DNA of 64,000 nucleotides from Pricia antarctica. Lineage in GTDB: Bacteria > Bacteroidota > Bacteroidia > Flavobacteriales > Flavobacteriaceae. The notes below the pieces were generated by a model. That model worked only from the letters and a program-made list of their open reading frames with translations, made no database searches and was not told the origin of the DNA. The stretch lies in contig NZ_FNAO01000003.1 in NCBI RefSeq assembly GCF_900101815.1, positions 248,001-312,000 of the forward strand, written 5' to 3'. The position numbers and the translations under genes are program-made. Below, one piece after another: positions 45,043 through 53,906 of this stretch. Every line of letters starts with the position of its first letter. Positions within the stretch are counted from its first letter, which is position 1.

Positions 45043-45591
45043 ATGTACGAAAATACCTATCCAAACAAACGTTTTCAATACACGTTGGCCTTCCTGCAAA
45101 AACACATTGCACCCGAGGAAACCATTTTAGATCTTGGTGTTGAAAACCCGTTTTCCAAGATTATGGCCGAGCAAGGGTATACCGTCGAAAACACAAAAGG
45201 TGAGGATTTGGATGTGGATTTTACGGCTGTTCAAAAATCACCCGCCAAAGTGGCTACGGCTTTTGAAATTTTCGAACACCTTCTCGCCCCTTTCAACGTT
45301 TTACGGGAAATCAAGGCTGATAAACTCGTTGCCAGCATCCCCTTAAAGTTATGGTTCACCCCGGCCTACCGAAGCAAGACGGATATCTGGGATCGTCACT
45401 ACCACGAGTTCGAGGCTTGGCAGTTCGATTGGCTACTCGAAAAATCTGGCTGGGAAATCAAGGATAGGAAGAAATTCACGAACCCGGTAGGCAAGATTGG
45501 GGTCAGGCCTTTATTGCGGAGCTTTACGCCGCGCTATTATATGGTGTATGCGGTAAGAAATTCCAAAACACAAATTCCAAATTCCAAATAA
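45043..45591 (+). CDS. SAM-dependent methyltransferase-like protein
   Basis: The 182-residue product has the class I methyltransferase start ETILDLGVENPFSKIMAEQG, where the glycine-rich loop is DLGVEN rather than DxGxG. The later strand VATAFEIFEHLLAPFNVLRE resembles the FEVxEH motif of methyltransferase 11-type enzymes. The SAM-loop change may reduce activity. It begins one base after the stop of the KAS III-like gene, so they are co-translated. Its last ten residues (NSKTQIPNSK) are encoded by a short AAATTCCAAA intergenic repeat that runs on beyond the stop. Confidence 0.75.
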   Translation: MYENTYPNKRFQYTLAFLQKHIAPEETILDLGVENPFSKIMAEQGYTVENTKGEDLDVDFTAVQKSPAKVATAFEIFEHLLAPFNVLREIKADKLVASIPLKLWFTPAYRSKTDIWDRHYHEFEAWQFDWLLEKSGWEIKDRKKFTNPVGKIGVRPLLRSFTPRYYMVYAVRNSKTQIPNSK

Positions 45592-45595
45592 AAAT
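45560..45595. repeat. AAATTCCAAA repeat running from the methyltransferase gene end into the gap
   Basis: Units AAATTCCAAA, CAAATTCC and AAATTCCAAA follow one another across the stop codon of the methyltransferase gene (stop at 45589-45591). A similar AAATTCCAAAAATACAAATTTC run stands upstream of the deacetylase-like gene at 19128-19158. Confidence 0.6.
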
Positions 45596-45734
45596 AGGAG
45601 CCTGCTTGCCGGAAAGATTCTTTGGTTTTGGACTTTTAGTTTCAAGTATACTACGGAAATCAGAACTAATAATTGATAGGTAAGGCTGCATCCTGAATTT
45701 TGGAAGTCCGTATTTTTATAGCGTAGCTTAAATT

Positions 45735-46586
45735 ATGAACTATTATCTTGTTATCCCCGCCCACAATGAAGAAGCCTTCTTGGCCGATACGTTGAACTCC
45801 GTTTTAAGACAGATCGTGCAACCGAAAAAAGTAGTGGTGGTCAACGATAACTCCACCGACGGTACGGAAGCGATTATCGATACCTTTTTGGCGTTGAGTC
45901 CTATTTTCGAAAAACTGAATACGACATCCTCGCCGGAACATATGCCCGGCAGCAAAGTGATAAATGCCTTTAATAAGGGATTGGCGTTACTTGACGACCA
46001 TTACGATGTGTTGGTCAAATTGGATGCAGACCTCGTGCTTCCCGACAACTATTTCGAAAAAATCACCTACATCTTTAAAGGCCACCCCAACGCGGGCATT
46101 GCGGGAGGATTTATTTATGAAAAGGATGCCAAGGAGCAGTGGAAACTGAACCATCCGATGGACAAAAACCATGTGCGCGGTGCCTTTAAAGCCTATTCCA
46201 AGGCCTGTTTTAAAGCTATCGGCGGACTCAGAAACGCCATGGGCTGGGATACGGTCGACGAACTATTGGCACAATACAACGAGTATGAAATCTTTACCGA
46301 CGAAACCTTAGAGGTAAAGCATCTTCGGCCTACAGGTAAAGCCTATGACCAAAAGGCAAAATTACTTCAGGGAAGAGCCATGTACCGTATGCGTTATGGC
46401 ATGTTGATTACGGCTATTGCTTCTGCAAAAATGGCACTGAAACAACATAGACCGAAGGCGTTTTTTGATAATATGCAGGGATATCTTGAAGCCCAAAAGG
46501 AAGAAGTCTCTTTTTTGGTCACTAAAGAAGAGGGTATGTTTATTAGGAAATTGCGGTGGGGGAATATGAAGCGGAAGCTTTTTTGA
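45735..46586 (+). CDS. Family 2 glycosyltransferase
   Basis: The 283-residue GT-A protein begins with the nucleotide-sugar loop MNYYLVIPAHNEEAFLADTL and NDNSTDGTEAIID. The metal-binding DXD-type motif is in LVKLDADLVLPDNYF, and acceptor-site residues lie in MGWDTVDELLAQ. No membrane helix is evident. It ends the KAS III / methyltransferase / glycosyltransferase group, which suggests synthesis of a modified lipid or glycolipid. Substrate and acceptor are unknown. Confidence 0.85.
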   Translation: MNYYLVIPAHNEEAFLADTLNSVLRQIVQPKKVVVVNDNSTDGTEAIIDTFLALSPIFEKLNTTSSPEHMPGSKVINAFNKGLALLDDHYDVLVKLDADLVLPDNYFEKITYIFKGHPNAGIAGGFIYEKDAKEQWKLNHPMDKNHVRGAFKAYSKACFKAIGGLRNAMGWDTVDELLAQYNEYEIFTDETLEVKHLRPTGKAYDQKAKLLQGRAMYRMRYGMLITAIASAKMALKQHRPKAFFDNMQGYLEAQKEEVSFLVTKEEGMFIRKLRWGNMKRKLF

Positions 46587-46773
46587 GTGTGATGAAATCT
46601 TCTTTTTGTGCATTGGTGTTCAGACCGCATGAGGAATCGGACAGCCTCTCAGAGGTTGACGAGAAAGGCGTCGGACGACATAGCTCCCCAGATCAAAACC
46701 TCACATGCTTCAATCATTATCGCATAGGACACTTCGGCGCGCCCCGCATGACAAGTTCAAATGGTATAACCAA
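46587..46773. other. Intergenic gap with degraded repeat-like sequence
   Basis: No gene is seen between the convergent glycosyltransferase and skp genes. The sequence contains REP-like pieces such as GAGGTTGACGAGAAAGGCGTCGG and GCGCGCCCCGCATGACAAG-type ends, read here in parts, and the minus-strand terminator at its right end. Confidence 0.4.
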
Positions 46774-46799
46774 CCAAAAACGTCCGCTCCAAGGCGGAC
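46774..46799 (-). terminator. Terminator of the skp unit (minus strand)
   Basis: On the minus strand GTCCGC (46799-46794) pairs with GCGGAC (46787-46782) around CTTGGA, followed by GTTTTTG. It lies 28 bases after the skp stop and closes the outer-membrane assembly cluster. Confidence 0.72.
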
Positions 46800-46826
46800 A
46801 TTCTTAGTTTTAATAGGATTTTTTAC

Positions 46827-47336
46827 TTAAATCCCCAATTCTTTCTTGACATCGACCAAAAGATCTTTGCCGTTGGCGACGATAAGCCCACCCCCTTGTT
46901 GGGCATCGATTACATAATCGTAGCCTTGTGCGGTCGCTACTTTCTCGATAGCCGCTTTGGCCTTATCGGAAATAGGGGCAAAAAGTTCTTGCTGTTTTTT
47001 CTGCAATTCCCTTTGCGCCGTTTGCTGTGCCTCTCCGATAGTCTTTTGCGCACCTTGAAGCTCTTCCGCTCTTTTTTGGTTTTCTTCGGGTGTCTTGGAG
47101 GCCGCCTCGTTTTCGTACAGGGTGTACTTGTTCTTGAGCTCGGTCATAGAGCCTTCGATATCGGCGTTATAGGTTTCCGAAAGCTTTTTCAATTCTGCCT
47201 CTGCCGTTTTCATTTCCGGCATGGCGCTTAACAATTGGGTTACATCGATGTGCGCAATTTTGCTCTGCGCGTTGACAAATCCTGTAGCGGCTACAAAAAG
47301 TACTAAGGCTACTGTTATCTTTTTTAAGTGTTTCAT
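46827..47336 (-). CDS. skp: Skp/OmpH-family periplasmic chaperone, small copy
   Basis: Skp chaperones hold unfolded outer-membrane proteins on their way to the BAM complex. The 169-residue product has a signal peptide (LFVAATGFVNAQ). The first strand IAHIDVTQLLSAMPE leads to a long coiled-coil hairpin (about 45-120, rich in E, K, Q), and the end strand is YDYVIDAQQGGGLIVANG. It is the last of two OmpH genes downstream of bamA on the same strand. Confidence 0.9.
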   Translation of the reverse strand: MKHLKKITVALVLFVAATGFVNAQSKIAHIDVTQLLSAMPEMKTAEAELKKLSETYNADIEGSMTELKNKYTLYENEAASKTPEENQKRAEELQGAQKTIGEAQQTAQRELQKKQQELFAPISDKAKAAIEKVATAQGYDYVIDAQQGGGLIVANGKDLLVDVKKELGI

Positions 47337-47414
47337 TTGAGTGTAAAATTTAATAATTTGAGTGTCGGGTTTAAGTGATTACTAATTATTGATTATTAAT
47401 TATTGATTGCTATT

Positions 47415-47484
47415 ATCATTGCGAGCGAAGCGAAGCCATCTGCTAAAACCGTGTTCCTAGTCAAAACATCACTTCGCTCCGCCG
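47415..47484. repeat. REP-like TCATTGCGAG repeat, copy 2
   Basis: ATCATTGCGAGCGAAGCGAAGC stands at its left end (20 bases quoted in parts) and CACTTCGCTCCGCC near its right, which are inverted relative to one another. The block sits between the two OmpH-family genes. The upstream part of the gap (47362-47412) is filled with reiterated ATTATTGATT words. Confidence 0.55.
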
Positions 47485-47497
47485 TGAATACCGCCTA

Positions 47498-48322
47498 TTA
47501 CTGAACACTGTCCTTCAATTGCTCCCGCTCATCTAGCTTAGCTTGTCTTTTCGCCTCACGTTCTTCCAGCAATTTCTTTCTTCTTTCTTCGTAGGCTTTT
47601 TTACGCTCTTCACGCAATTTTAATTGCTCAGCTCTCTTTTCGTCGGCGGACTTGACTCGGGCTTCTTGCGCCTGATCGGCCTGTTCCTTCCGTTCTTTAA
47701 GCGCTTCGCTCATTTCAACATCATCTTCTGTATCGCCTTCGAATTCGTCAAGTGAACTTTTGGTATCCGGCTTTTCAATACGTTTACTTACTTTGCGCGT
47801 CCGTGAAATGCCCCGCAATACCAAATCACTGATATCCCAGCGATTTTCGGAGTACAACATTACAACATCCGCCGATTTATCAAAAATAAAATCATATTTT
47901 TTATTGGCACCGATTTTCTGTACTTCGTTGAACACTTGGTCCTGGATCGGTTGAATCAACCGGCGTTTTTGCAATACAAGGTCGCCCTGCGGTCCGAAAC
48001 GGTCTTGTTGGTATTCGACCATCTCCTTTTCCAAAATCTGTATTTCCTCCTCACGTTCGGAAATCAGCTCATCGGTAAGCAGCACACGTTCGGCCATCAG
48101 GTCTTTCTTCATCTGCTCGACCACACTTTGTTTTTGCTCGATGTCTATTTTCCAATTTTCTACCTTGCTTGCCAACTGATCGGTGGCTTCCCGGTACTCC
48201 TCTACATTTTCGAGAATGTACTCCATATCGACGTAACCGATCCGCACGCCGCGTTGGGCAAAACTATACGATGAAAACAGCGTTATCACCAGCAGTATAA
48301 TAAGGTTTGTATTTGGTTTCAT
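47498..48322 (-). CDS. OmpH/Skp-family periplasmic protein, long copy
   Basis: The 274-residue product has a signal peptide (LFSSYSFAQR), then RIGYVDMEYILENVEEYREA, the typical OmpH start. The coiled-coil middle is followed by the strand YDFIFDKSADVVMLYS. Unlike standard Skp, it has an extra highly charged C-terminal tail of about 90 residues (RKEQADQAQEARVKSADEKR region), predicted to be a long single helix. The gene follows bamA and precedes the shorter skp copy. It likely serves the same outer-membrane assembly line. Confidence 0.87.
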   Translation of the reverse strand: MKPNTNLIILLVITLFSSYSFAQRGVRIGYVDMEYILENVEEYREATDQLASKVENWKIDIEQKQSVVEQMKKDLMAERVLLTDELISEREEEIQILEKEMVEYQQDRFGPQGDLVLQKRRLIQPIQDQVFNEVQKIGANKKYDFIFDKSADVVMLYSENRWDISDLVLRGISRTRKVSKRIEKPDTKSSLDEFEGDTEDDVEMSEALKERKEQADQAQEARVKSADEKRAEQLKLREERKKAYEERRKKLLEEREAKRQAKLDEREQLKDSVQ

Positions 48323-48492
48323 TGCTAAATCGTTTAACCCTTACAGAAAAAATCGTGCCAAGTTTAATTAATTCTTCGTAGTTACTGGTTATTAGGTGAT
48401 TGTAAATGACCCGTCAGCTCCCCAAATTCTGTTTTTAGTTAAGCGTTTACAAAAACACGCACCACTATACCCCTTAACTACGAACTATTTTC

Positions 48493-51123
48493 TCAAAACG
48501 ATTGTCCGATAATAAAATGGGTCTCCCATCCATGTGCGCTGGTTTCCCGACCGGTGTTGTCCGGATCGAACCCATATCCAAAATCGATACCCAAAAGTCC
48601 GAATGCCGGCATAAATATGCGCAAGCCAACGCCCGCGGATCTTTTTAAGTTAAACGGATTAAATTCCTGAAAATTGCGGAAAGCGTTACCCGCTTCTAAA
48701 AAAGTAAGGCCATAAATAGATGCAGAGGGCTTCAAGGTCAGCGGATATCGAAGCTCCAATGAATACTTATTGTATATAAGCCCGCCCTCTTGATTTCCGG
48801 TAATGGGACTAATTGGGGTCAAGGTTTGGTTATCATATCCCCTTAACTGTACAATATCCCTTCCATCTAATGTGAAATTACCCATGCCATCACCACCCAC
48901 GAAAAAGCGTTCGAAGGGCACATCCCCTACATCATTATTGTAACTGCCCAAGAAACCGAATTCAGCATTGGTTCTCAATACCAACGACTTGTCGCCGCTA
49001 CCGACCAAAGTAGTGTACCAATCTCCCTTAAATTTGATCTTGTAATATTCCAACCATTTAAAACGCTGTTGATCGATATCTTCCAATTCTTGGTTTTCCG
49101 CTTGTGTTAGCCCACTTCCGACCGACCTTCTCTCCGCCTTTAAGGTGGACAATTCTTCACTACGATCCCGCAACGCAGCATAATCCTTATTGCTGAATAG
49201 CGAATAGGGTGGAGTGAGTTTTGCGGTTATTTCAAAGTTAGAACCTCCACGGGGAAAAATCTGTCCACCAGAAATGGCATTCCTTGAAATACCCAAGGTA
49301 TAGGTGAGTGAATTGGAATTCCCGTTCGTAATATTGAAGAGTCCTAAATCGTAGTTGTTAAACTCATACAATTGATATCCCAAGGAATGCGAAACCGTAA
49401 AATAATCATCAGGCCATTGTACGCGTTTTGCCAAACCTGCAGAGACACTGGTAATGGAAAAACCTTCATCCTTTATAATTTCAATTCGATTGCGGCTAGA
49501 ATTGGCGTAATCTGTTCGAAACTGTTGCGTTCTTGAAAAATTAAGGCTAAAACGTACCGGTTTTTGACCTCCGAACCAAGGTTCGGCGAAATTCAAGCTA
49601 TATACCCGAAAAGATCGGCTGGCCTGTACCCGCATGGCAAAGGTCTGCCCATCGCCCATGGGTACGGGCTTGTACGCCTCACCGTTGAAAATATTCTTAA
49701 GCGAAAAATTGTTGAACGAAAGGCCGAGTGTACCGATAAAACCGCCGCCGCCGTAACCGCCCTGAAGTTCGATCTGGCTCGCCCCGGATTCAACCAAATT
49801 CCAATTTACGTCTACCGTACCTTCGTTGGGGTTCGCGTTCAGAATATCAGGTTTTATCGCCTCGGCATCGAAATAGCCCAATTGTTGCAATTCTTGAATC
49901 GTGCGTATGATATCGCTTTTGCTGTACTTCTGTCCGGGACGTGTTCGCAGTTCCCGATAGATAACATGATCATTCGTACGGTCGTTGCCTACAACCTCAA
50001 CATGGTTCAGGAAGGTCTCCTTGCCCTCGATAATCCGTATTTCGAAATCGATGGTGTCATTCTGGGCAGAGATCTCGACCGGATTGATACTTGAAAAAAG
50101 ATAACCATTATTCTGGTACAAATTGGTCAAATCTGCAGCATCCGGTTTCGAGTCGTCGGCGATACGTTTGCGAAGTAGCACGCCGTTGTAAGTATCTCCC
50201 TTTTTAAGACCTAAAACCGAGGCCAAAATTCTGTCGGTATACACGGTATTGCCCACAAAATCGATATCCCCAAAATAATATTTTTTTCCTTCCTCTATAT
50301 CGAACTTGAGATTGATATTATTTTCGTCGACCCTAATAATGGAATCTGAAATGATCCGGGCATCGCGGTAGCCATTTTCGGCATATCTATCGATTAGCAG
50401 CTGCTTGTCGTTCTCATAGTCTTCTTCGATAAATTTCGATTTTTTCCAAAATCGCAAGAGCCGTTTACGCTTGGTTTTTTTGAACGCGCCACGCAGTCTT
50501 TTATCGGAAAGCTGCTCATTGCCCTCGAAAATCATCTGCGCAATCTTGACCTTATCCCCTTTATTGACATTGATGACCATCTTCTGGGCATTGGTCTCGG
50601 AGGTATCATTGGCCACCGCAATGGCAACCTTGGCGTTTAGATAGCCTTCCTTCTTATACTTGTTCTCCAAATAATTCTTGGTATTGGCAATAAGGCTTTC
50701 AGTAATTTTCTTTCCTTTTTTAAGGTCGGTATCATCTAGAATACCATCGACCTTTCTGGGCTTGACCCCGTTTATCTTGATATCGGAAAGCGTCGCTCGT
50801 TCGGTGATGTGCAATTCTAAAAAGACTCGATCACCTTCGATATCGGTGATGTAGAAATCGATATCTCGAAAAAGTTCAAGTCCCCAAAGTTTATTGATTA
50901 TCGCGCTGACCTCGTCACCGGGAATGGTAATAGGCTGCCCCACCCGAAGGCCGGTGTAGGTCTTTACGGTCTGCTCGTTATAACTTTGAAGTCCCGTTAC
51001 CTCAAGACCGCCCAAAATATATTTTTTACCGTTTTCCAATGAGAGATCTTGCGCGGCGGTAAAGGTGGTAATCAGGAGTAATAGGATGGTAACTAAAGGT
51101 TCGAAGGATATGAACCTTTTCAT
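48493..51123 (-). CDS. bamA: Outer-membrane assembly factor BamA
   Basis: BamA is the Omp85 core of the BAM complex that inserts beta-barrels into the outer membrane. The frame is open to 51156, but the ATG at 51123 gives a proper signal peptide (MKRFISFEPLVTILLLLITT ... AAQ) and lies four bases past the uppS stop. The 876-residue product has about five POTRA domains (about 25-430, for example LSDIKINGVKPRKVDG and VEVVGNDRTNDHVIYRELRT). The barrel contains the conserved loop motif VRGY-like QLRGYDNQT and ends in phenylalanine (FIIGQSF). It is in the cluster CBS-nadK-DUF6089-uppS-bamA-ompH-skp. Confidence 0.96.
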   Translation of the reverse strand: MKRFISFEPLVTILLLLITTFTAAQDLSLENGKKYILGGLEVTGLQSYNEQTVKTYTGLRVGQPITIPGDEVSAIINKLWGLELFRDIDFYITDIEGDRVFLELHITERATLSDIKINGVKPRKVDGILDDTDLKKGKKITESLIANTKNYLENKYKKEGYLNAKVAIAVANDTSETNAQKMVINVNKGDKVKIAQMIFEGNEQLSDKRLRGAFKKTKRKRLLRFWKKSKFIEEDYENDKQLLIDRYAENGYRDARIISDSIIRVDENNINLKFDIEEGKKYYFGDIDFVGNTVYTDRILASVLGLKKGDTYNGVLLRKRIADDSKPDAADLTNLYQNNGYLFSSINPVEISAQNDTIDFEIRIIEGKETFLNHVEVVGNDRTNDHVIYRELRTRPGQKYSKSDIIRTIQELQQLGYFDAEAIKPDILNANPNEGTVDVNWNLVESGASQIELQGGYGGGGFIGTLGLSFNNFSLKNIFNGEAYKPVPMGDGQTFAMRVQASRSFRVYSLNFAEPWFGGQKPVRFSLNFSRTQQFRTDYANSSRNRIEIIKDEGFSITSVSAGLAKRVQWPDDYFTVSHSLGYQLYEFNNYDLGLFNITNGNSNSLTYTLGISRNAISGGQIFPRGGSNFEITAKLTPPYSLFSNKDYAALRDRSEELSTLKAERRSVGSGLTQAENQELEDIDQQRFKWLEYYKIKFKGDWYTTLVGSGDKSLVLRTNAEFGFLGSYNNDVGDVPFERFFVGGDGMGNFTLDGRDIVQLRGYDNQTLTPISPITGNQEGGLIYNKYSLELRYPLTLKPSASIYGLTFLEAGNAFRNFQEFNPFNLKRSAGVGLRIFMPAFGLLGIDFGYGFDPDNTGRETSAHGWETHFIIGQSF

Positions 51124-51127
51124 ATCG

Positions 51128-51868
51128 TCAGTTGAGTTGTTCGCTGGTTTTTCCAAATCTTCTTTCTCTGTTCTGGTAATTTTTTATGGCCTCCGTTAAA
51201 TGCAGTTCACTAAAATCGGGCCAAAATACATCAATAAAGTAAAGCTCGGCATACGCGATTTGCCAAAGTAAAAAATTACTGATCCGGCATTCCCCACTGG
51301 TGCGGATAAGCAAATCTACATCGGGCAAATCGTGCGTGTAAAGATGAGTATTTATAATGGTTTCGTCAATATCATCTACTGAAATTATATTATTTTTAAC
51401 TTTGGTACTGATCTGTTTTACGGCATTCGTAATCTCCTCACGTGCGCCATAACTCAGGGCCAAGGTCAGTGTCATACCTGTATGGCCGCTTGTTTTTTCC
51501 ATCACTTCCTTTAGCTCTCTGTGGGCTTTCTTGGGAAGGGAACGAATATCGCCGATGGCATTCAGTTTGACGTTGTTTTTCATAAAGGTGTCAAGTTCCT
51601 TTTTAAGGGAAGAAACGAGCAGTTTCATCAAAATATCGACCTCGAGCTTGGGGCGGTTCCAGTTTTCTGTAGAAAAAGTATAAAGGGTAAGATAATCCAA
51701 ACCGATCTCAACGCAATTTTCGACGGTTCTCCGCACGGTTTCTACCCCGTTTTCATGGCCGAAAACCCGAAGTTTACCCTGTTTTTTGGCCCAGCGGCCG
51801 TTACCATCCATTATAATCGCAATGTGGCGGGGCAGGTTTTTTTTATCGATGGTCTCAAAGGGGTTCAT
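51128..51868 (-). CDS. uppS: Undecaprenyl diphosphate synthase (cis-prenyltransferase)
   Basis: UppS makes the C55 lipid carrier for peptidoglycan and other surface polymers from FPP and IPP. The 246-residue product has the family start HIAIIMDGNGRWAKKQGKL with the catalytic aspartate. VENCVEIGLDYLTLYTFSTE, RTSGECRISNFLLWQIAYAE and DVFWPDF follow. The length is normal. It lies between the DUF6089 gene and bamA on the minus strand and is probably co-transcribed with bamA (four bases between stop and start). Confidence 0.97.
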   Translation of the reverse strand: MNPFETIDKKNLPRHIAIIMDGNGRWAKKQGKLRVFGHENGVETVRRTVENCVEIGLDYLTLYTFSTENWNRPKLEVDILMKLLVSSLKKELDTFMKNNVKLNAIGDIRSLPKKAHRELKEVMEKTSGHTGMTLTLALSYGAREEITNAVKQISTKVKNNIISVDDIDETIINTHLYTHDLPDVDLLIRTSGECRISNFLLWQIAYAELYFIDVFWPDFSELHLTEAIKNYQNRERRFGKTSEQLN

Positions 51869-51917
51869 ACGGGTCGGAATACTATAGACATGAGGTTTGA
51901 GATAATGTAAGGGGGAC

Positions 51918-52616
51918 TTACTGAAAATTATCGCAACAAGGTTTTCTACCGAAAGTGTAAGTTAATGTTAATCCCGAGAAAACATACCAATCGTCGCTAA
52001 AAATATTTCCAAACGGCAGATTACCGAGCTGTTGGCTGACATTTAATTTTTTGGGATTGCTGCCATCCAGGTTATCTGTGAAGGTATATCGTGCGCCAAT
52101 TTCGGCTCCGAGAATCAGAAACTGGTTCAAGCGCAATTTGGCCCCGACGGTCATGGGTATGGCAAAGCTACCGTCTTTCTGGCCGATATCTATCATGCGA
52201 CCCGCATCGAAATAATTGTAGTCATATCTAAAATAGGTGACTCCGGTATATAAATAGGGCGTAAAGGCCGGACCGAGCTTGTGCAGGTTGTATTCCACAA
52301 AATTGAACTCAAGCCCTGCCGATGCCTCCAGGATGGAATTATCGGCGACAAAGCCCCTTTGTTGTCGGGACGAGGTGCTCGACTTAGAGTCGTCGGCCGT
52401 AAATTTTCCATAGATCATGCTGGCCCGCCAGGCATAGCGTTTGGAGACATTCCATTTAAATAGACCGCCAACGGCAATATCAGAAGGTAGTACATAGTTT
52501 GTGCGGCCTACGTCACCGATAGTATTGGCGCCCCCGGCAAAAATACCGACCTCGTAGGTCTGGGCGTCGAGTTGGCCAAACGCACATAAAAGGAGTACGA
52601 TAAGAAATCGTTTCAT
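51918..52616 (-). CDS. DUF6089-family outer-membrane protein
   Basis: Starting at the ATG 52616, the 232-residue product has a signal peptide (MKRFLIVLLLCAFGQLDAQ). A small beta-barrel pattern follows, with EVGIFAGGANTIGDVGRTNY near the N-terminus, YTGVTYFRYDYNYFD in the middle and DWYVFSGLTLTYTFGRKPCC at the end. This matches DUF6089, found upstream of uppS-bamA in flavobacteria. The role is not known, but the conserved position next to bamA points to outer-membrane biogenesis. A perfect -7 box lies 86 bases upstream. Confidence 0.82.
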   Translation of the reverse strand: MKRFLIVLLLCAFGQLDAQTYEVGIFAGGANTIGDVGRTNYVLPSDIAVGGLFKWNVSKRYAWRASMIYGKFTADDSKSSTSSRQQRGFVADNSILEASAGLEFNFVEYNLHKLGPAFTPYLYTGVTYFRYDYNYFDAGRMIDIGQKDGSFAIPMTVGAKLRLNQFLILGAEIGARYTFTDNLDGSNPKKLNVSQQLGNLPFGNIFSDDWYVFSGLTLTYTFGRKPCCDNFQ

Positions 52617-52702
52617 AAAGGGTAAAATTCCAAGTACCAAAATCAAAAAAAACAATTTTAGGTGCGGCCTTGCGTTTTATTCATAACTGAATTAAGGGGG
52701 TG

Positions 52703-52710
52703 CAAATATA
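52703..52710 (-). promoter_or_regulatory. -7 box upstream of the DUF6089 gene
   Basis: The minus-strand TATATTTG in the 318-base gap between the nadK stop and the DUF6089 start is a perfect TAnnTTTG. It is a candidate promoter for DUF6089-uppS-bamA. The rest of the gap shows nothing recognisable. Confidence 0.5.
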
Positions 52711-52934
52711 ACAATTGTAGGCAATCGTTAAAGTGCATTTTCGACATAGCACGGGTTCTTTCTTGATAAACTGGATTTGCTGGTATTTATTGTTTAAGGA
52801 GCGTCAATTCCCTAGGTCTGGACAAAAATCGATTCAATCGCGCGGTCAATCCTTTTCTTTAAAAAGGTGAAATCGTCATACCCTTATGTTACGTTAAAAG
52901 GGTTTTTTGAACTTGAACGTGCGCTTGAACTGTA

Positions 52935-53822
52935 TCAGCCTCGATTCCGCCGGTCCTCTCCCCACAGTAATTTATTGCGGATGGTTTTCAGAAAACTCTC
53001 GGAAGTGAATTCAATCATTTTTATTACGAAGTCCGCTTTTTGTATGATAATTTCCTTTTCGTTTTCTACGGATGCGATGCGAGAATCCAAGGAAATAAGA
53101 TGGTTATCTTCCCTACCGTATACCTTTAAACGTATTAGCGTATCATCGGAAATCACCAAAGGCCGGGCGTTCAGGTTGTGCGGTGCGATAGGTGTCAATA
53201 CCAGCGATTTTGCCGTAGGCACGATTACCGGGCCACCGCAGCTCAGCGAATAGCCCGTGGAGCCGGTCGGCGTGGAGACTATGAGACCATCGGCCCAATA
53301 CGAAGTCAGGTATTCGCCGTCGAGATGCGTCTCTACCGTGATCATTGACGTAGTCTCTTTTCGGCTCACCGTTATCTCATTGAGCGCAAAGTTCAGTTCC
53401 TTCAACTCGGGAATATCAGATTCGGCACTTACCTCGACCAAACTTCTTTCGATAATGGAATAGCTGCCATTTTTGAATTCCTGCACCACCTTTCGGACTT
53501 CCTCTTTATTAAATGTGGATAGAAAACCTAACCTGCCGGTGTTCACCCCAACAATAGGGATACCCAAATTCCGTACGAAGGTAGTGGCCCGCAAAATGGT
53601 GCCATCGCCGCCAAAACTGACGAACATATCGAAAGAATCATCCAAACCCTCAGTGTCCGTATAGGTAGCATAGGCTTTGGAAGCATGGTTATCGGACAAA
53701 TAGGCATGAAATTCAGCTTCTATCCACACCTCTGCATTTTCTTTGTGAAGTTCGTCAAGGAGTTCGACCACATAGTCCAAGGTATCTTCTTGATAGGTCT
53801 GGCTGTAGAGGGCGACTTTCAT
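52935..53822 (-). CDS. nadK: NAD kinase
   Basis: NAD kinase phosphorylates NAD to NADP with ATP or polyphosphate. The 295-residue product has the GGDG motif FVSFGGDGTILRAT and NTGRLGFLST. The conserved stretches NEITVSRKETTSM and GLIVSTPTGSTGYSLSCGGP complete the family pattern. The length is normal. It is in the minus-strand cluster between the CBS-domain gene and DUF6089, a common flavobacterial neighbourhood. A 339-base gap, partly filled with a MITE fragment and TTAAG repeats, separates it from the CBS gene. Confidence 0.96.
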   Translation of the reverse strand: MKVALYSQTYQEDTLDYVVELLDELHKENAEVWIEAEFHAYLSDNHASKAYATYTDTEGLDDSFDMFVSFGGDGTILRATTFVRNLGIPIVGVNTGRLGFLSTFNKEEVRKVVQEFKNGSYSIIERSLVEVSAESDIPELKELNFALNEITVSRKETTSMITVETHLDGEYLTSYWADGLIVSTPTGSTGYSLSCGGPVIVPTAKSLVLTPIAPHNLNARPLVISDDTLIRLKVYGREDNHLISLDSRIASVENEKEIIIQKADFVIKMIEFTSESFLKTIRNKLLWGEDRRNRG

Positions 53823-53879
53823 GGGACGGGACTTGAGAGGTTAGAGGTTGGGTGTGCGATGGTTGGGGTTTGTGGTTCG

Positions 53880-53903
53880 GTTAAGTTAAGTTAAGTTAAT
53901 AAG
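53880..53903. repeat. TTAAG pentamer tandem repeat
   Basis: About four units TTAAG/TTAAT stand in a row upstream of nadK. They adjoin the partial palindromic element that starts at 53907. Confidence 0.7.
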
Positions 53904-53906
53904 TAA

